Source: Dioscorea cayenensis subsp. rotundata
Lineage: Eukaryota > Streptophyta > Magnoliopsida > Dioscoreales > Dioscoreaceae
Assembly: GCF_009730915.1 (NCBI RefSeq)
Contig: NC_052487.1
Span: forward strand, 17,848,529-17,912,528
DNA length: 64,000 nt
Reading direction: 5' to 3'
Position numbers and translations under genes: made by a program. The notes under the pieces are model-generated. The model was given only the letters and a program-made list of their open reading frames with translations, was not told the DNA's origin and did no database searches. Numbering within the stretch: position 1 is the stretch's first letter; every line of letters starts with the position of its first letter. This document shows positions 12,600 through 24,689 of this stretch, piece by piece.

Positions 12600-13764
12600 T
12601 TCAGATAATGAGATATATTTAATTCTTTGCACACCCATCATGCACCATCTTCTTATTCTCCTCCATTTGTACATTGAAATATTTAAATTATATTTTGTTT
12701 ATATTTTTGTTTAAAATCGAAAAAATAACCCCTACTCCTTTGGGTGTGTGTATATAGGATTTAGATATGCAAAATCTATAAAGATTACTAAACTAATTTA
12801 AAATAGGGTTGTATTCAAAGTGGTCACAATAATAATATATAACTCGCATTTCATTAATGAATGATAGGGAAAGCTACCCCAAATTCAATCTTCTTTGCAA
12901 AGTCCTGTCGGTAAATTAATTACCTAAACTCATGAATACTTTGTCTAATTCTCTTTTAATTATACTTAAAATTAAGCAAATATAATTAATCACTAAAGCT
13001 AAGACATATCTTCTTGTTTATTAATTTAAGTTTTAATTGTGTAAATAATTGGATATATATATATATATATATATATACACGGTATAAATGACAAAAATAC
13101 TCATTGGAGTATGTTATAATTTCCATAATTTCATAAATGAATAAGAAAAGAAATTTTTAATCATATGATTCATGTATAATTTATTATAAAAGCTTTCATG
13201 TAAGACATCTATTAATTCAATCAATTATATATCAAAATACAATTACTTGACAGAGATGCAAACATGAAGATCTAGTTACGCAAATTAAGACTCCATTAAA
13301 TGCAACTTAAGTTACTAAGTATATATCACAGTCGGTACTTGAATGACTACTTGACTAATTTAGAATCCTCATTCTCTTTCCTAAAATTTCATAGCATTGA
13401 TGTCCCAAAGCTATAAAAACGTATAGTGGACCTATATGGTCCCATATGTGATATAATATAAATAAATATTTTTTCATTTGATACTTGATTATTTTTCTTG
13501 TTGATCTTTGGTAAATTCTATCATTGTCTAAAGAATTTTAATACACTTCCCCTTGAAAAACTAAAAACTTTTCATTAATTAATTTATCCTCTAAAATCTC
13601 ACACAACAATATGTATTCATTGTAATTGAAATTGTATTAATTCTCTCATTTGAATCAAATCTCTCTATCTCTACTTCACATGCATTTAGTCAATCATTCT
13701 AATGCAATGAGTTTGCATTATTAAAAGATTAATGTATTATATATATATATATATATTAATGTAT

Positions 13765-13799
<35 letters not shown>

Positions 13800-15400
13800 A
13801 TATATACATAACCCAATTAGATGGATACTGAATAAATTCCAAGTCTTAATTAACTAATTCTTTTGACTTATTTGTAGGTGGATTATTGGTGGATGATTTA
13901 AAGGTTTTACATTGACAGGCTAAACCTAATAATTAGTTTTACTAAATAGTTTGGACATGTCACATATGAGGGTTGATATTTCCATGCTTAGATGATGACA
14001 TTTGGTTATTTTCAGTCATATCTGCTTTATAATTGTTACCATGCAGTACACTCTTTATGACGTCAATGTGTCATTTCATGTATGTGGACTATGATATATC
14101 ATTATTATGTGACATTGAATTATCAGTACCCTAATATGAACCTAGTAACATCAATTAATAATTGATATAACAGCATAAAATTCCTCATCATGTTATGACA
14201 TTTGATGAGGATGAATATGATATATGACTCTAATTTGCTAGAGAATTATTAGCTCCATAATATGACCATAGCTTGTTAGCTCCACTATATATAAATATAT
14301 ACATATTTATGTAATTATATTTTATTCAAGAAGAATATGATATAATTAAGCAGTAATGTGACACTGATTAATTAGCTTTATATAAATTGATAACCATGCA
14401 TGACTAAATTGCACATATCGACGTTGGGTTCTAAGCTAGATGATTACAATTAATCATTTTATCTAGGAAGAATATGAAGCATGGTTCTGAATTGGCCGGC
14501 AAGTTAATTATTAGTAGCTCAATAATATATATGAAGTTTAGCTAGCTAGCTAGCTTTGCCAAATGAATATTTATAATTCACTCATTTACGTTGCCTTGTT
14601 AAGTCTAATAATAGAAACTAATTAAAACATTGAGCTTTAACAATTATATGTATATCTATATTTTTTTTTCAAAATTCATTAATAATTTATAGTTAAATTA
14701 TTTTTGTAATGTTTCCTCTATTCACAATTTAACAACCCCTAGGATTTTACTCTAACAACATAAAAGTAATATATTTATTAGTAATATTTCAATGGAATAT
14801 TATTAATGAAACAACAACCAGACAGTTTAGTGGTCCAGCATCTGAATGGTGGATGAATGATATATATGGGGTCAAATCCCCGTATCATGACATTGTAGCA
14901 CTACTGTTCATTTAATGTTCACTAAATCTCTTGTGAAAGTAACTATACTCACTATTTCTTCAGAGTTGTAGAGTAAGGGGATTGATTATTGGGTACATAC
15001 GGTAGACTATCATTATCCCAAGTATTAATCCATTATATATAATAAATTCGTAGAAGATTGTTAAGGCAGTGTAAATAATGCATCACAGTGTAAATAATGC
15101 ATCACAGTACCTGTTTGTGTTTTTGAAGTGGTGCTTATTGCCTTGTAAAAAAAAAGTCATGAGAATTTAATTTTTTTTTTTTTAATTTCGACGCCGGTGA
15201 AACTATTTAATGATCGTTCTCTAACGGATATATTTTTTATAATATATATATATATGTTTTAATTAATGTGATTTAATATTGAAATTAAATAATTTAATGC
15301 GACAATTGAATAAATCAAAACGGGAATGATGAGTGACGTGAATTGAAGATGAAAGTGAGTGGATTCAACCAAGTTCAGAAGGCGCTTTCCAAAGCCGCAA
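12600..15400. other. AT-rich intergenic region with microsatellites
   Basis: It contains (AT)n tracts near 13053 and 13738-13785 that pass into (TG)n at 13786-13800, a GCTAGCTAGCTAGC run near 14541, and a tandem 21-bp duplication at 15066-15107. No coding frame with family features was found. Confidence 0.45.
15066..15107. repeat. 21-bp direct tandem duplication
   Basis: CAGTGTAAATAATGCATCACA is present twice in direct succession. Confidence 0.85.
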
Positions 15401-15439
15401 ATCTTGAAAAAAAGGGCAAAACCCTAAAAAAGCCATGCA

Positions 15440-16110
15440 AAGAAGTGGGGCCCACGTAAATCTAAGAAGGTGTCTCTAAGTCCACACAAGGCCTTTTTGA
15501 CCGTCCACTTTCATAGATTGACACGTGTCACGTGGCGGCAGTGCCGACAGTCGCTTTCGCCGTGTTTCCCGCCAGCTTTCTCTTTGGTACTTTGTGTTCA
15601 CAGTGCAGACAGTTATCTAATCCTACACGTAAACTCTAAAAGCTCTGAAAAAAATATAAAAACAAAAAAACAAAATTTAGGGTTTGCGGCAGAAGTGACC
15701 AGAGAGTGACTGCTGTCAAAACCCTACTACATGGGCTTTTTAGAGTTAGGGTTTAGATGGAGCTTTCCATGGTTTGATTGAGAGCAAACTCTTATTAGGG
15801 TTTCTAGAATAAGTGAAAAGAGAGTAATTAACTGGTAGCTAACAAACCCTAATGCATGGTCCCCTCTTTATCTTACAGCAATAGATTAGAATTAGGGTTT
15901 ATTAAGTGACAAAAGGTTGACTGCTGTAAAACACTAATTGCATGCTTCTTAGTTTTTTTAGTGTATACATACATACATACATACATACATACACACACAA
16001 CACGTGTATGTGTGACAGTTAAACCCTAAAAAACTCCTTCTAGGTTTTGTAGTAGAAGTGCAAGCAGCTGGCAGTGACTGCTGTTAAACCCTAATATTGT
16101 TTGCTTTCTC
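15440..16110 (+). promoter_or_regulatory. Promoter-like island: G-boxes, site II motif and telo-box cluster
   Basis: GTGGGGCCCACGT lies near 15446 and two adjacent CACGTG boxes at 15522-15527 and 15529-15534. Downstream, AAACCCTA or its complement appears seven times between 15678 and 16095 (near 15679, 15747, 15796, 15843, 15893, 16021, 16084), alongside three diverged copies of a GTGACTGCTGT-containing segment (about 15706, 15919, 16072). These motif classes mark plant promoters and telo-box leaders. The only ORF here (79 codons from 15470) has no family features. A non-coding transcript or a lost gene's promoter are the alternatives. Confidence 0.4.
15965..15992. repeat. (ATAC)n microsatellite
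   Basis: Seven tetranucleotide units. Confidence 0.85.
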
Positions 16111-19100
16111 CTCTCTATGATTATTGATTAGTAGCTTAGAATGATACTATATATTTATATATAAATAAACAAGATAAATATTAATCTAGAGTATATGTGG
16201 TTTGTTGTGAAAGGATAATTCAGAAGCTTAGATTTAATTTAGATTATTACTAGTGGGGGGACATATCACTTTCTAGCGCCACCAACCCACATTAAATGCA
16301 GATAGATTATTACAATTCCAGCATGGATGAATGGTTGGAATGGCACTGGCTAGCTAGCATTTGGCCATGCATGGCTTGACTAGTAAAAAGTTAGGGGGAA
16401 CAAACCACATCAGGAGATACCATTTATAAGAATTCAACAATGAACAGATATTGTTGAATGAGAGTGATGCCCATGCTGTCTTGTCAATTCATCTAATTTA
16501 TATTTATATTACATGGTCTTCTTGTTAGAGATATGATTGTGTAAGTCATTGACTAAAAAAATTATATATCTTGCAAATTAAAGCATTCAAACAGTGTGCA
16601 AGATTTGCATAAGTTGATGGGAGATCAAGCTCAGTGTACATCAACATGCATTAGAATCCAAAGTCAAGATTTGTATATATATGCATATATTTCATAAAAA
16701 GATTGTGTTCTGTTGTCCCTTTGCTTTCTGGCCAAACTCTTTAAAAGTAGGGCTGGTTACTTACCAAGCTTGCACAGGAATGTGAAGCCAAATGCGAAGG
16801 ACTTTAGAGTTTATTATTGCACGGAAAGTCTTGTATATATATGAGAACATAACCTTCCCACATTGTTGGAGCCCACCATGATAACAACTTGGCTTAACTA
16901 TGTCTCTTTGCACGTGTGGACATTGACAAGGAGCTAGTACTTTATTAATCACTTAATTCTGATTTAAGTGAGTTGATAAGTTGTTAATTCTGATTAATTA
17001 GTTGAAGATTGAGAGATGTACATGTACTTTTGTTCAATTCTTTTCTCATATTTGGATGCATATATATATATGTCTTCATCTTCATGTGGCCTGGTAGGTG
17101 GTGTAGGTATATGTAGGTAATAAGGTATAACAGGGAAATATAATTAATGCTATGGATATCTGCATGAGCGGCAAGAACTTGCATATATGTAGGTCGGCAG
17201 CCCCTATGGCTATGTACCTTACCATGCATGCATGATAGAGATAAATGTTCAATATATGCTACATATTAATTTTTAAATAATGTTAAAAAATATAAACTAG
17301 TACTCTAGCTATAGTTTTTTAAATAATGATAGGTATTAAACATGTTAGTTTTTAATTTAAGAATTTAGTGCATTTTCAATCATGATATTTTGATTTAACA
17401 ACATAAAAACTAATTAATTAGCTCAAAGAACAATATCATTGTTTACATATATTATGAATTAATAGTAAGTCTTGGATTGTATGCCAAATGATATTCATGA
17501 TGAACATTATAAAAGAACAAATTAAGACATGAAAAAACAAAATACAAATACCATATTAATTGAATAATTTAAAAATTAATTTAAGAACTAAAGTGAATGA
17601 TAACAATAAACTACAAACGCAACAAAACTACTATTAAACCTTAATCTAATATCAAATTTAAAAAAAGAAAAAGATTTTGTAGGAATTTATTTGAAAATCA
17701 TACACATCACACAAATATAATATAAAATCTAAGTGAGAATCTCACTAGATCTTGGCAACCAGCTAGACAAATCAATACTCATACTAAACAATATTAATGT
17801 CGTGAAAACAAAGAGTAGATGAGTTGCAATTAGTTGGTGAATAAGTACAGTTAATGAAAATGGTCCAAAAACATTGTTTAGTACTACATGCATGAACCTG
17901 TTATGAGAATTAGAGGACAAGGTTTCACACAAAATGCAAAGATATATATGTTTGATTGAAAGTGTGGTTTCTTGTTCAATTCACTTGTCTCTCTCTTTAC
18001 TTTTGATTAAAAGGGAATCAATAAAAAGTGTTGCTTTTGTAACATTGTATGGCCATCTGTCCATTGACCACTTTCTCAGAGCTTTGACATAAACCTGGAA
18101 AATGTGTAGAAATATAGACAATGAGATCCAAATATATCATGCAATATATGGTTTATCAAAAAAGATAAATTAATAAATAGAGTCAAGACCAAATATATAT
18201 AAGACCAAATATATATATATATATATCATATATGTATATATGTATCTTTGAATGGAGAAAAGGAAAGGGAGAAGTTTAGCAGCACTACAGACATGGTGGA
18301 CAATTTAAGGAATGGTGTGTGTGGGGATAGCAAGCTTTATATTGTAAACTAATAATTGGTTGAATGGAAACAAATTTTGGCATATGTTTTATTATTTACA
18401 TTTTTATTTATTAATAAATTTTCTTACAATTTTAAATAAAATGGTAGGGAAAAAATTAAAAAATATTTTATGATTTCATTGAAAAGCTATTTAAAATTAA
18501 TGAGAAGTTTGGCCCACAAGACATCATGTCTTATCTAAAAATTCTATTGTTTCAGACGCTAACAATGACCCAAGAATAAAAAAAAATTGATATTTTTTGA
18601 AAAAAATTGGCTTTACTTCTAATTGGCTTATTAATTCTCCCAAAGTAATCTTTGATTCCATCATTGGTTGTGTTAGATTATATTTCTAGTTTGAAATTAA
18701 ATAAATTTAAGGTGCTTTAAATTATTTTATTTAGTTTTGATAAAAATAAATAAATCACTATTTTATTAGAAACACGAAATACATGACGAGACTAACACAT
18801 AGAAGAAAACGAGCACCAAAAACAAAGAAGAATAAAGCAGCTGAGGTCTCACTAGCGGTGATGCACTCTAAACAAAAATTATTTATTTTTAATAACAAAA
18901 AAATTTAGAAAAATCTTAATAATTAATTAATCTTCATATATATATAACTCGTCTCCCAAATTAGAACATCTAAAATGAGATACTTCTTATCACCACTACT
19001 AATTTGAAGAAAGAATTAAAAAAGGAAAAAAAAACATGTTTTATTCAAGTAAAAAACAAAGGATCATTTGAACAAAAATTCAAGGTCGGCAAAGTTAAAA

Positions 19101-20763
19101 AGGAGTGGCACATAATTAATGCTAATATATTTCAAACAACTTTAAAAAGAAATATTAACACTATAAGAAAAGTATAACACAATAATAAATAAAAGAATTT
19201 TATAATATTGCAATAACTCATCAAACTACAATGTTTTAGTAGAAAGTTTTCTTGGCTTTTCACTTACATTATTGGCATACAAAATGGAAAATTTCTAATA
19301 AATTCTTATAAAAATTATTTTTTGATATAACTCTATAAAATATTGAAATTTGTTTATATATATATATACATATTAATATATATGTATACAAAAAAAATAA
19401 TTAAAAAAATCTATAAAAATAGCCAAATGATCCCCTCATTCCCTTCCTCATTAATTTGGGATGATGAGAAAAAGTAAAGATAAATATCAAAAGAGTGTGT
19501 GTATATATATTAAATTAATATTTTATTGTGAGATGTATAAAACATCAATAATCACAAACTTCTGTGAGGGTATATATAAAAGAAGTTTTCTCATTTTTAT
19601 TTAATTATATGACTCAAATTGACCAAAAGAATGATAAATAAATAAAATGAAAACAGATGATTGTTAACACTAATTAAAAAAAAGGAAAAAAAAAAAGGGC
19701 ATTCTTTAGTTAAGAAACGAATAGGAAGGGAGAGACCAGGTTGGTAAGTGAAATGACAGGTTTTGTCCAATCCATAATGCTACTTTGAAGTCTAACAGCT
19801 AGAGACAAGGTTGGGTTCCAAGTATCACACTAGTTAAAATAAAAGTTTATTAGTAATAAATTTTTATGTGTAAATTTTAATTATATATTTTTTTAATATA
19901 AAAATAAAATGAATAAACTGAATTTTCTAATTAATAGATAAAATGATAATTACATGATAGGATAACCTGATAGAATGTTTGGTTAGAAGAATTTGGGGTT
20001 TGGAATTTATAAATTTAAAATTAAACTGAAATCTAATGTTTAGTTGTTTTTGGTGAATATTCAAATTTAAATTTTGATTTTAAAAATATAATTTTGGCTT
20101 ATGCTTTCAGGAAATTTTTATAATAAAAATTTGTTTAATATATATATATATTCATTCTGTATTATTTGTTTAAAAATACGATAAACTTAAAGGAGATGCT
20201 TGTGAAATGTTTAGCTTTTATTTTAAAAAGTATTTCCACCCCCTTTTTTTTTACTTAAAATGTGTTTTTAAAAACATTAAATTATTTATTTTATAAAGTC
20301 ACCACCCCACATACACATCAAACAACATTAAAACATTTCAAAGGAGGGAAGACAAATTGCCTAAAACACATGCAAAGATTGGAAAGATTGGTCCACATTG
20401 AAATGAACCAAAAATTTACTTAGCTCCGAGAATTTAGAGTTTATCCCTTCAAGAGAAAGTTTGGTGACTAATATTTGACATTATACGGAAACAAAATTGG
20501 GGTTTAAGGTTATTTTATTATAAATTATCTATGTAAATGTGATTGTGATATTTAAATGAAACATATGTATTTTTTGAGTGAAGTATTAAATAAAAATATT
20601 TTGAGAAATATTATATAAAAAAATATATCTCAATCATGAATTTACTTCGTAAATGGATATCTTGTTAAAAAAAAATATAGAGTTAAATATGGCAATGCAC
20701 ATTTACACATTTATGAACTATGAATGAAAATAGGCTTGTATTAAATATTACTACTACTAACAA
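16111..20763. other. Long AT-rich intergenic region
   Basis: No convincing gene on either strand. Short frames at 16761-17229 (-) and 17729-17932 (-) lack motifs. The stretch near 19975-20100 (AGAATGTTTGGTTAG then AT-rich) may be one end of a decayed Harbinger-like element, but no partner end or duplication was found. Confidence 0.4.

Positions 20764-20795
<32 letters not shown>
20764..20795. repeat. (AAT)n microsatellite at element insertion site
   Basis: The run ends where the Mutator-like element begins; another AAT run starts just after its right end at about 23175. The element appears to have inserted into one AAT array. Confidence 0.8.
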
Positions 20796-21182
20796 GGGAA
20801 AATTACTCATTACCCCTCGATAATTTCAAAACTTCCCAAACAGCCCCTGTGAGTTTTGCATACCTCAGACAACCCTTCCTTTATTGTTTCACTTCCTTTT
20901 TACCCCCTGCATTATGAAATTCCATCATCGCTCTTAAACCCTTTTTGCATACATTTTTCATTCTTTTTCGATTCCTTTTGCATGTACTCATTTCTTAAAC
21001 AGAGAGTTCATTTCTTAAACAGAAACCTCATTTCTTAAATGAAAACTCATTTCTTAAACGTAAACATCATTTTTCTTAAACATAAAACTCATTTTTTAAA
21101 CAAAAAAACATTAATATTTAAACGGAAAAACAAATATTTACATGATAAATTAATCCCGGATATAAAACCAATTAATTTTTGG

Positions 21183-21858
21183 CCACTCGTGACATATTTA
21201 AATAGAAACAACGATATTTAAGCACTTTTTTTAAAGCGTAAAACGCAATATATTAAACGAAAACATCGATAGTTAAACAAAGACAAACAAGCATATAAAG
21301 CAGAGAACTCATTTCTTAAACAGAGAGCTTTATTTTTTTAAACAAAGACCCTCATTTTTTAAACGTAAACCCTCATTGAGTAGGGACATTGAGTATCTCA
21401 TCGTCGCCGATCTCGCGTGAACGCTGAGTGCCGAGCTCCGGATCCCGGCGAGCGATCTCGAGGTGGCATGCTCGTGTGGGGTCTTAAAAGGAGAAATCTT
21501 TATCGGCGCTGGCGATCCGATTAGCGACGTTCCTCGGCTGTCGGAGTGGTGAGGTCTTCGGGCGACGCTCGGATAAGACGAGTCGAACTTGAACGGAACC
21601 ATTCTCGATCGCGGAGACCGTGAATATGGATAGCAATAGGGTTAGGGTTAGGGGATCATTCCGGTTTCGATCCATGGCGCCTAAGTCTGCGATGGTGAAC
21701 GGAGGGAGGAAGCGGCGCCGATGAGGGTTCGATCTCGCCGTCTTCGTCTTCATCTTCATCGTCTTCCCTGTCGTCGACCTCATCTCTTTCATCTTCTTCG
21801 TCGCCGACCTCGGGAAGACCGCATGCTCCTCGTCGTCGAGCGAAGGCATCGAAGGTTG
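21183..21858. repeat. 675-bp unit, copy 1, with GC-rich core
   Basis: It begins ACTCGTGACATATTTAAATA; the second copy begins the same way at 21859. The core (about 21390-21850) is GC-rich and includes GGGTTAGGGTTAGGG and a minus-strand open frame (21885-21484, 133 codons) rich in Asp/Glu, Lys and Arg. Confidence 0.8.
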
Positions 21859-22545
21859 CACTCGTACATATTTAAATAGAAACAACTAGATTTAAGCACT
21901 TTTTAAACGTAAAACGCAATATATTAAACAAAAAAACATCGATAGTTAAACAAAGACAAAAGAAGCATATAAACAGAGAACTCATTTCTTAAACAGAGAA
22001 CTCATTTCTTAAACGGAGAGCTTATTTTTTAAACAGAGACCCTCATCGAGTAGGGACATTGAGTATCTCATCGTCGCCGATCTCGCCGAACTCTTGAGTG
22101 CCGAGCTCCAGCATCCGGGCGAGCGATCTCGGCTGGCCTCGCTCATGCTGGGGTCTTAAAGGAGAAATCTTTTATCGGCGTTGGCGATCCGATTGAGCGA
22201 CGCTCCTCGGCGGTCGGAGTGGTGAGGTCTTCGCTGGCGACGCTCGGATAAGACGGGTCGAACTCGAAACGGAACCATTCTCGATCATGCGAGACCGTAA
22301 TCATGGATAGCAATAGGGTTAGGGTTAGGGATCATTCCCGGGTTTCGATCCATGGCGCCTAAGTTGCGACAGGAACGGAGGGAGGAAGCGGCTGCCGAGT
22401 GAGGGTTCGATCTCGCCGCCTCGTCTTCGCCTTCATCGCCTTCCCTCGCCGTCGACCTCATCTCTTTCATCTTCTTCGTTGTCGACCTCGGGAAAACCGC
22501 ACGCTCCTCGTCGTCGAAGCGAGGCATCGAAAGGTCGCACCTTTT
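21859..22545. repeat. 675-bp unit, copy 2, with GC-rich core
   Basis: Direct tandem copy of 21183-21858 with small insertions and deletions. The matching minus frame (22578-22285) keeps the PR..DDEE.AVFPRS.TKKMKEMRS pattern, then diverges by frameshift. Confidence 0.8.
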
Positions 22546-23173
22546 TCTCTCGAACATGAAATCCCATTTTTCATGCAACGTGATCGCTGATTGTGAGCCG
22601 CATGCTTTGTCTCACTAGCCCAGATCCAACCGCATAAAAGAGATTTTGGGAGGGTGATAAATACACCACAAAAAAACTCATTTCTTAAACAGAGACCTCA
22701 TTTTTTTAAACAAAACCCCTCATTTCTTAAACGAAAACTCATTTCTTAAACGAGACCCTCATTTTTTTAAATGTAAACCTCTTTTTCTTAAACAGAAAAC
22801 TCATTTTTTTAAACAGAAAACTCAATTTTTAAACAAAAAAACTCATTTTTTTAAATAGAAAACTCATTTTTTTAAACAGAAACTCATTTTTAAACAGTAA
22901 CCTCATACCTCATATTTTAAATAGAGCTTTCATTTTCAAATAGAAACTCATCAGACTGCCAAGGGCATTATAGTCAAACCCCGCCACACTTGCCATAACT
23001 TCCCAATGAAGTGACAATTTCATCCAAAAATTCCAAATTAACTCTATCAATCACTATTAGATGTTTCGGGCTTTAAAAAAATCATCAGATTCAAAAGCGA
23101 GGTTTTTGAGGAGTGCAAAAACTAACGGGTGTTTTGTAATATCGCAAACTTAGGTGCTTTTTAGCAATTTCCA

Positions 23174-23938
23174 CTAATAATAATAATAATAATTTGGAAT
23201 TAAACAATAAAGGCTACATAAATGCAAAAGAGAAATAGAGGAAAGTGGCCACAAAAATACAAGAAAGTTTGGTACAAGGACAACACATTGTACACAGGAC
23301 AACAAAGCACAACCCATATGAAGAAAGTAAAAAAAAAAAAGAAGTTCATTTATTAAAGAAGTAAGGAAGCATTTTTTTTTTTATTCCCAATTATTATACA
23401 TTTTATTCTCTGATCACAATAAATAAATAAATATCCGAAAAATACTAAAGGTTTAATTTTTATTCAAGAGAATACAAATTCTAGCCAACATTAATTTATA
23501 CTAAAATAAGTGTCAAAGTAGAAAAATATATATTAGAAAATGAAAGAAACCTTTAAACATGACAATAAATTCTCTATCCTTTTATTTTATATTAATTTCT
23601 CAAAAAAGAAACACCCTATAAATAATATTTAAAAAAAAGTAAAATTTCCAAAACAAAATGCTCATAAATTCAACAATGCAAATTCACACATTTCAATCTA
23701 CATTATTCCCTCTTCCCACTCTATTTTTCCTCCTCCCCTTTTTTTACCAACAATATACATTAATCCAATTTTTTTACATAGAGAGAAAGAGAGATAAATA
23801 AAACCCACACCCCCACACCCACACACACAAACACATGAACTAAAAAAAGAAAATAAATAAAAAAGAAAAAGAAAAAAAAGGGTGAAAATTATAGCCCCAA
23901 GAGGAAAAAAGAAAAGGGCCATTGTTAGCGGAGCTCCA
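23174..23938. other. Spacer and ERF 3'UTR region
   Basis: AT-rich DNA with A- and T-runs. The part next to 23939 is the 3' flank of the minus-strand ERF gene; (CA)-rich sequence lies at 23803-23835. No separate gene was seen. Confidence 0.45.
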
Positions 23939-24523
23939 TTAATAATCCCAAAGAAGATCCGCAAACCCAAACCCGTCAGGCCAACCCGAATCCGATAAGA
24001 ACAAGTCGGCATCCATCAACGGCGGCGAGCACTCCCACGTGTCATGATCGTGAAACACGAACTCAGCCGACTCAAACAACTCGTCACCGAGTCTTGGCAA
24101 TTGAACGATCTCACCGAGTCCATCCTCCGGAGAAGACGGCGCAGCCGGGTCCATAGCCGCGGCTTTAGCCGCCGCCGCCTGCACATCACGAGGCGAGCAA
24201 GAAGCCGGCTTGGGCAGCAGCGCAGCTAGCTCAGGGAAGTTAAGTATAGCCGAGTCACCCTTGACTGTTAGCGCGGCGGCGTCGTGGGCTCGAGCAGCCA
24301 TCTCCGGCGTTGGGAAGGTGCCGAGCCATATGCGCGACTTCTTTCGCGGCTCGCGGATCTCGGAAACCCATTTCCCCCAAGTCCGCATGCGAACGCCCCG
24401 GTATAACGGGTGGCGGCTGGAGCTGGCTCGGCTCCGCTTACCGGGTTTCGGGTTGGAGGTTTCAATTGGGTCGGAGTTGCTGCTGGTATCGGATTCGGAT
24501 CTGTTTGAATGGTTATCACCCAT
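23939..24523 (-). CDS. DREB-type AP2/ERF transcription factor (TINY-like, subgroup A-4)
   Basis: Single exon, 194 residues. Residues 28-38 include a basic stretch [12 protein letters not shown] that may serve as nuclear localisation signal. The AP2 domain (about 40-98) has [29 protein letters not shown] and ILNFPE. Val53 and Glu58 occupy positions 14 and 19 of the domain, the DREB signature for DRE/CRT (A/GCCGAC) binding. After the domain come [20 protein letters not shown], typical of the TINY/A-4 group, an acidic activation region, and LLWDY at the C-terminus, equivalent to the LWSY motif. It probably regulates stress or growth genes in the nucleus. The lack of an intron is normal for the family. 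The 5' leader has a GAGAAG-type repeat (plus strand 24550-24590) and an ACCGAC element lies upstream. Confidence 0.95.
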   Translation of the reverse strand: MGDNHSNRSESDTSSNSDPIETSNPKPGKRSRASSSRHPLYRGVRMRTWGKWVSEIREPRKKSRIWLGTFPTPEMAARAHDAAALTVKGDSAILNFPELAALLPKPASCSPRDVQAAAAKAAAMDPAAPSSPEDGLGEIVQLPRLGDELFESAEFVFHDHDTWECSPPLMDADLFLSDSGWPDGFGFADLLWDY

Positions 24524-24683
24524 TAAGGAGTTTTCAGACCCGATAAGCAGAGGAGGAGAAGGAGAAGGAGAAGGAGAAGGAGAAGGTGGTGGAAATGTAG
24601 TTCATGGAAAGGAAGGAGGGGGTTTAGTATTTAGTAATGGTTGTGGGAAAAGAGTAAGAGAGAGATGAAATAGTGACACATGA

Positions 24684-24689
24684 ACCGAC
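24684..24689 (+). promoter_or_regulatory. DRE/CRT core ACCGAC upstream of the ERF gene
   Basis: ACCGAC lies about 160 bp upstream of the ERF start codon. It is the core recognised by DREB proteins, so feedback by its own product or by relatives is possible. A six-base match can be chance. Confidence 0.3.

Larger units (their letters stand above)
20796..23172. mobile_element. Mutator-like element with internal tandem duplication, 2.4 kb
   Basis: The left end GGGAAAATTACTCATTACCC and the inverted right end GGAAATTGCTAAAAAGCACC are similar over a long subterminal stretch (both reach a TTTTGCA..CCTC block about 60 bp in), as in MULE-type long terminal inverted repeats. Both flanks are AAT microsatellite, so a 9-bp duplication cannot be told apart from the repeat. 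Inside are many copies of a 14-bp word CTCATTTCTTAAAC with variants (20980-21110, 21310-21375, 21970-22045, 22675-22900) and two tandem copies of a 675-bp unit with GC-rich cores. No transposase frame was seen. A captured fragment is possible. Confidence 0.65.

Noticed and set aside
14860..14940. tRNA-like GGGGTCAAATCCCC stem
   Set aside because: No acceptor, D or anticodon arm around it.
15700..16110. MicroRNA precursor in the telo-box region
   Set aside because: No match to the common plant microRNAs I could recall and no clear single hairpin on reading.
21330..21885. Overlapping minus frames as separate genes
   Set aside because: They lie inside a tandemly duplicated transposon unit, with frameshift differences between copies; kept only as possible captured sequence.
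22309..22335. GGGTTAGGGTTAGGG as an interstitial telomere repeat
   Set aside because: Only two units and part of a unit also found at 21638; too short to be telomeric.
24044..24668. Plus-strand frames opposite the ERF gene
   Set aside because: They are shadows of the GC-rich ERF coding sequence and its leader repeat.
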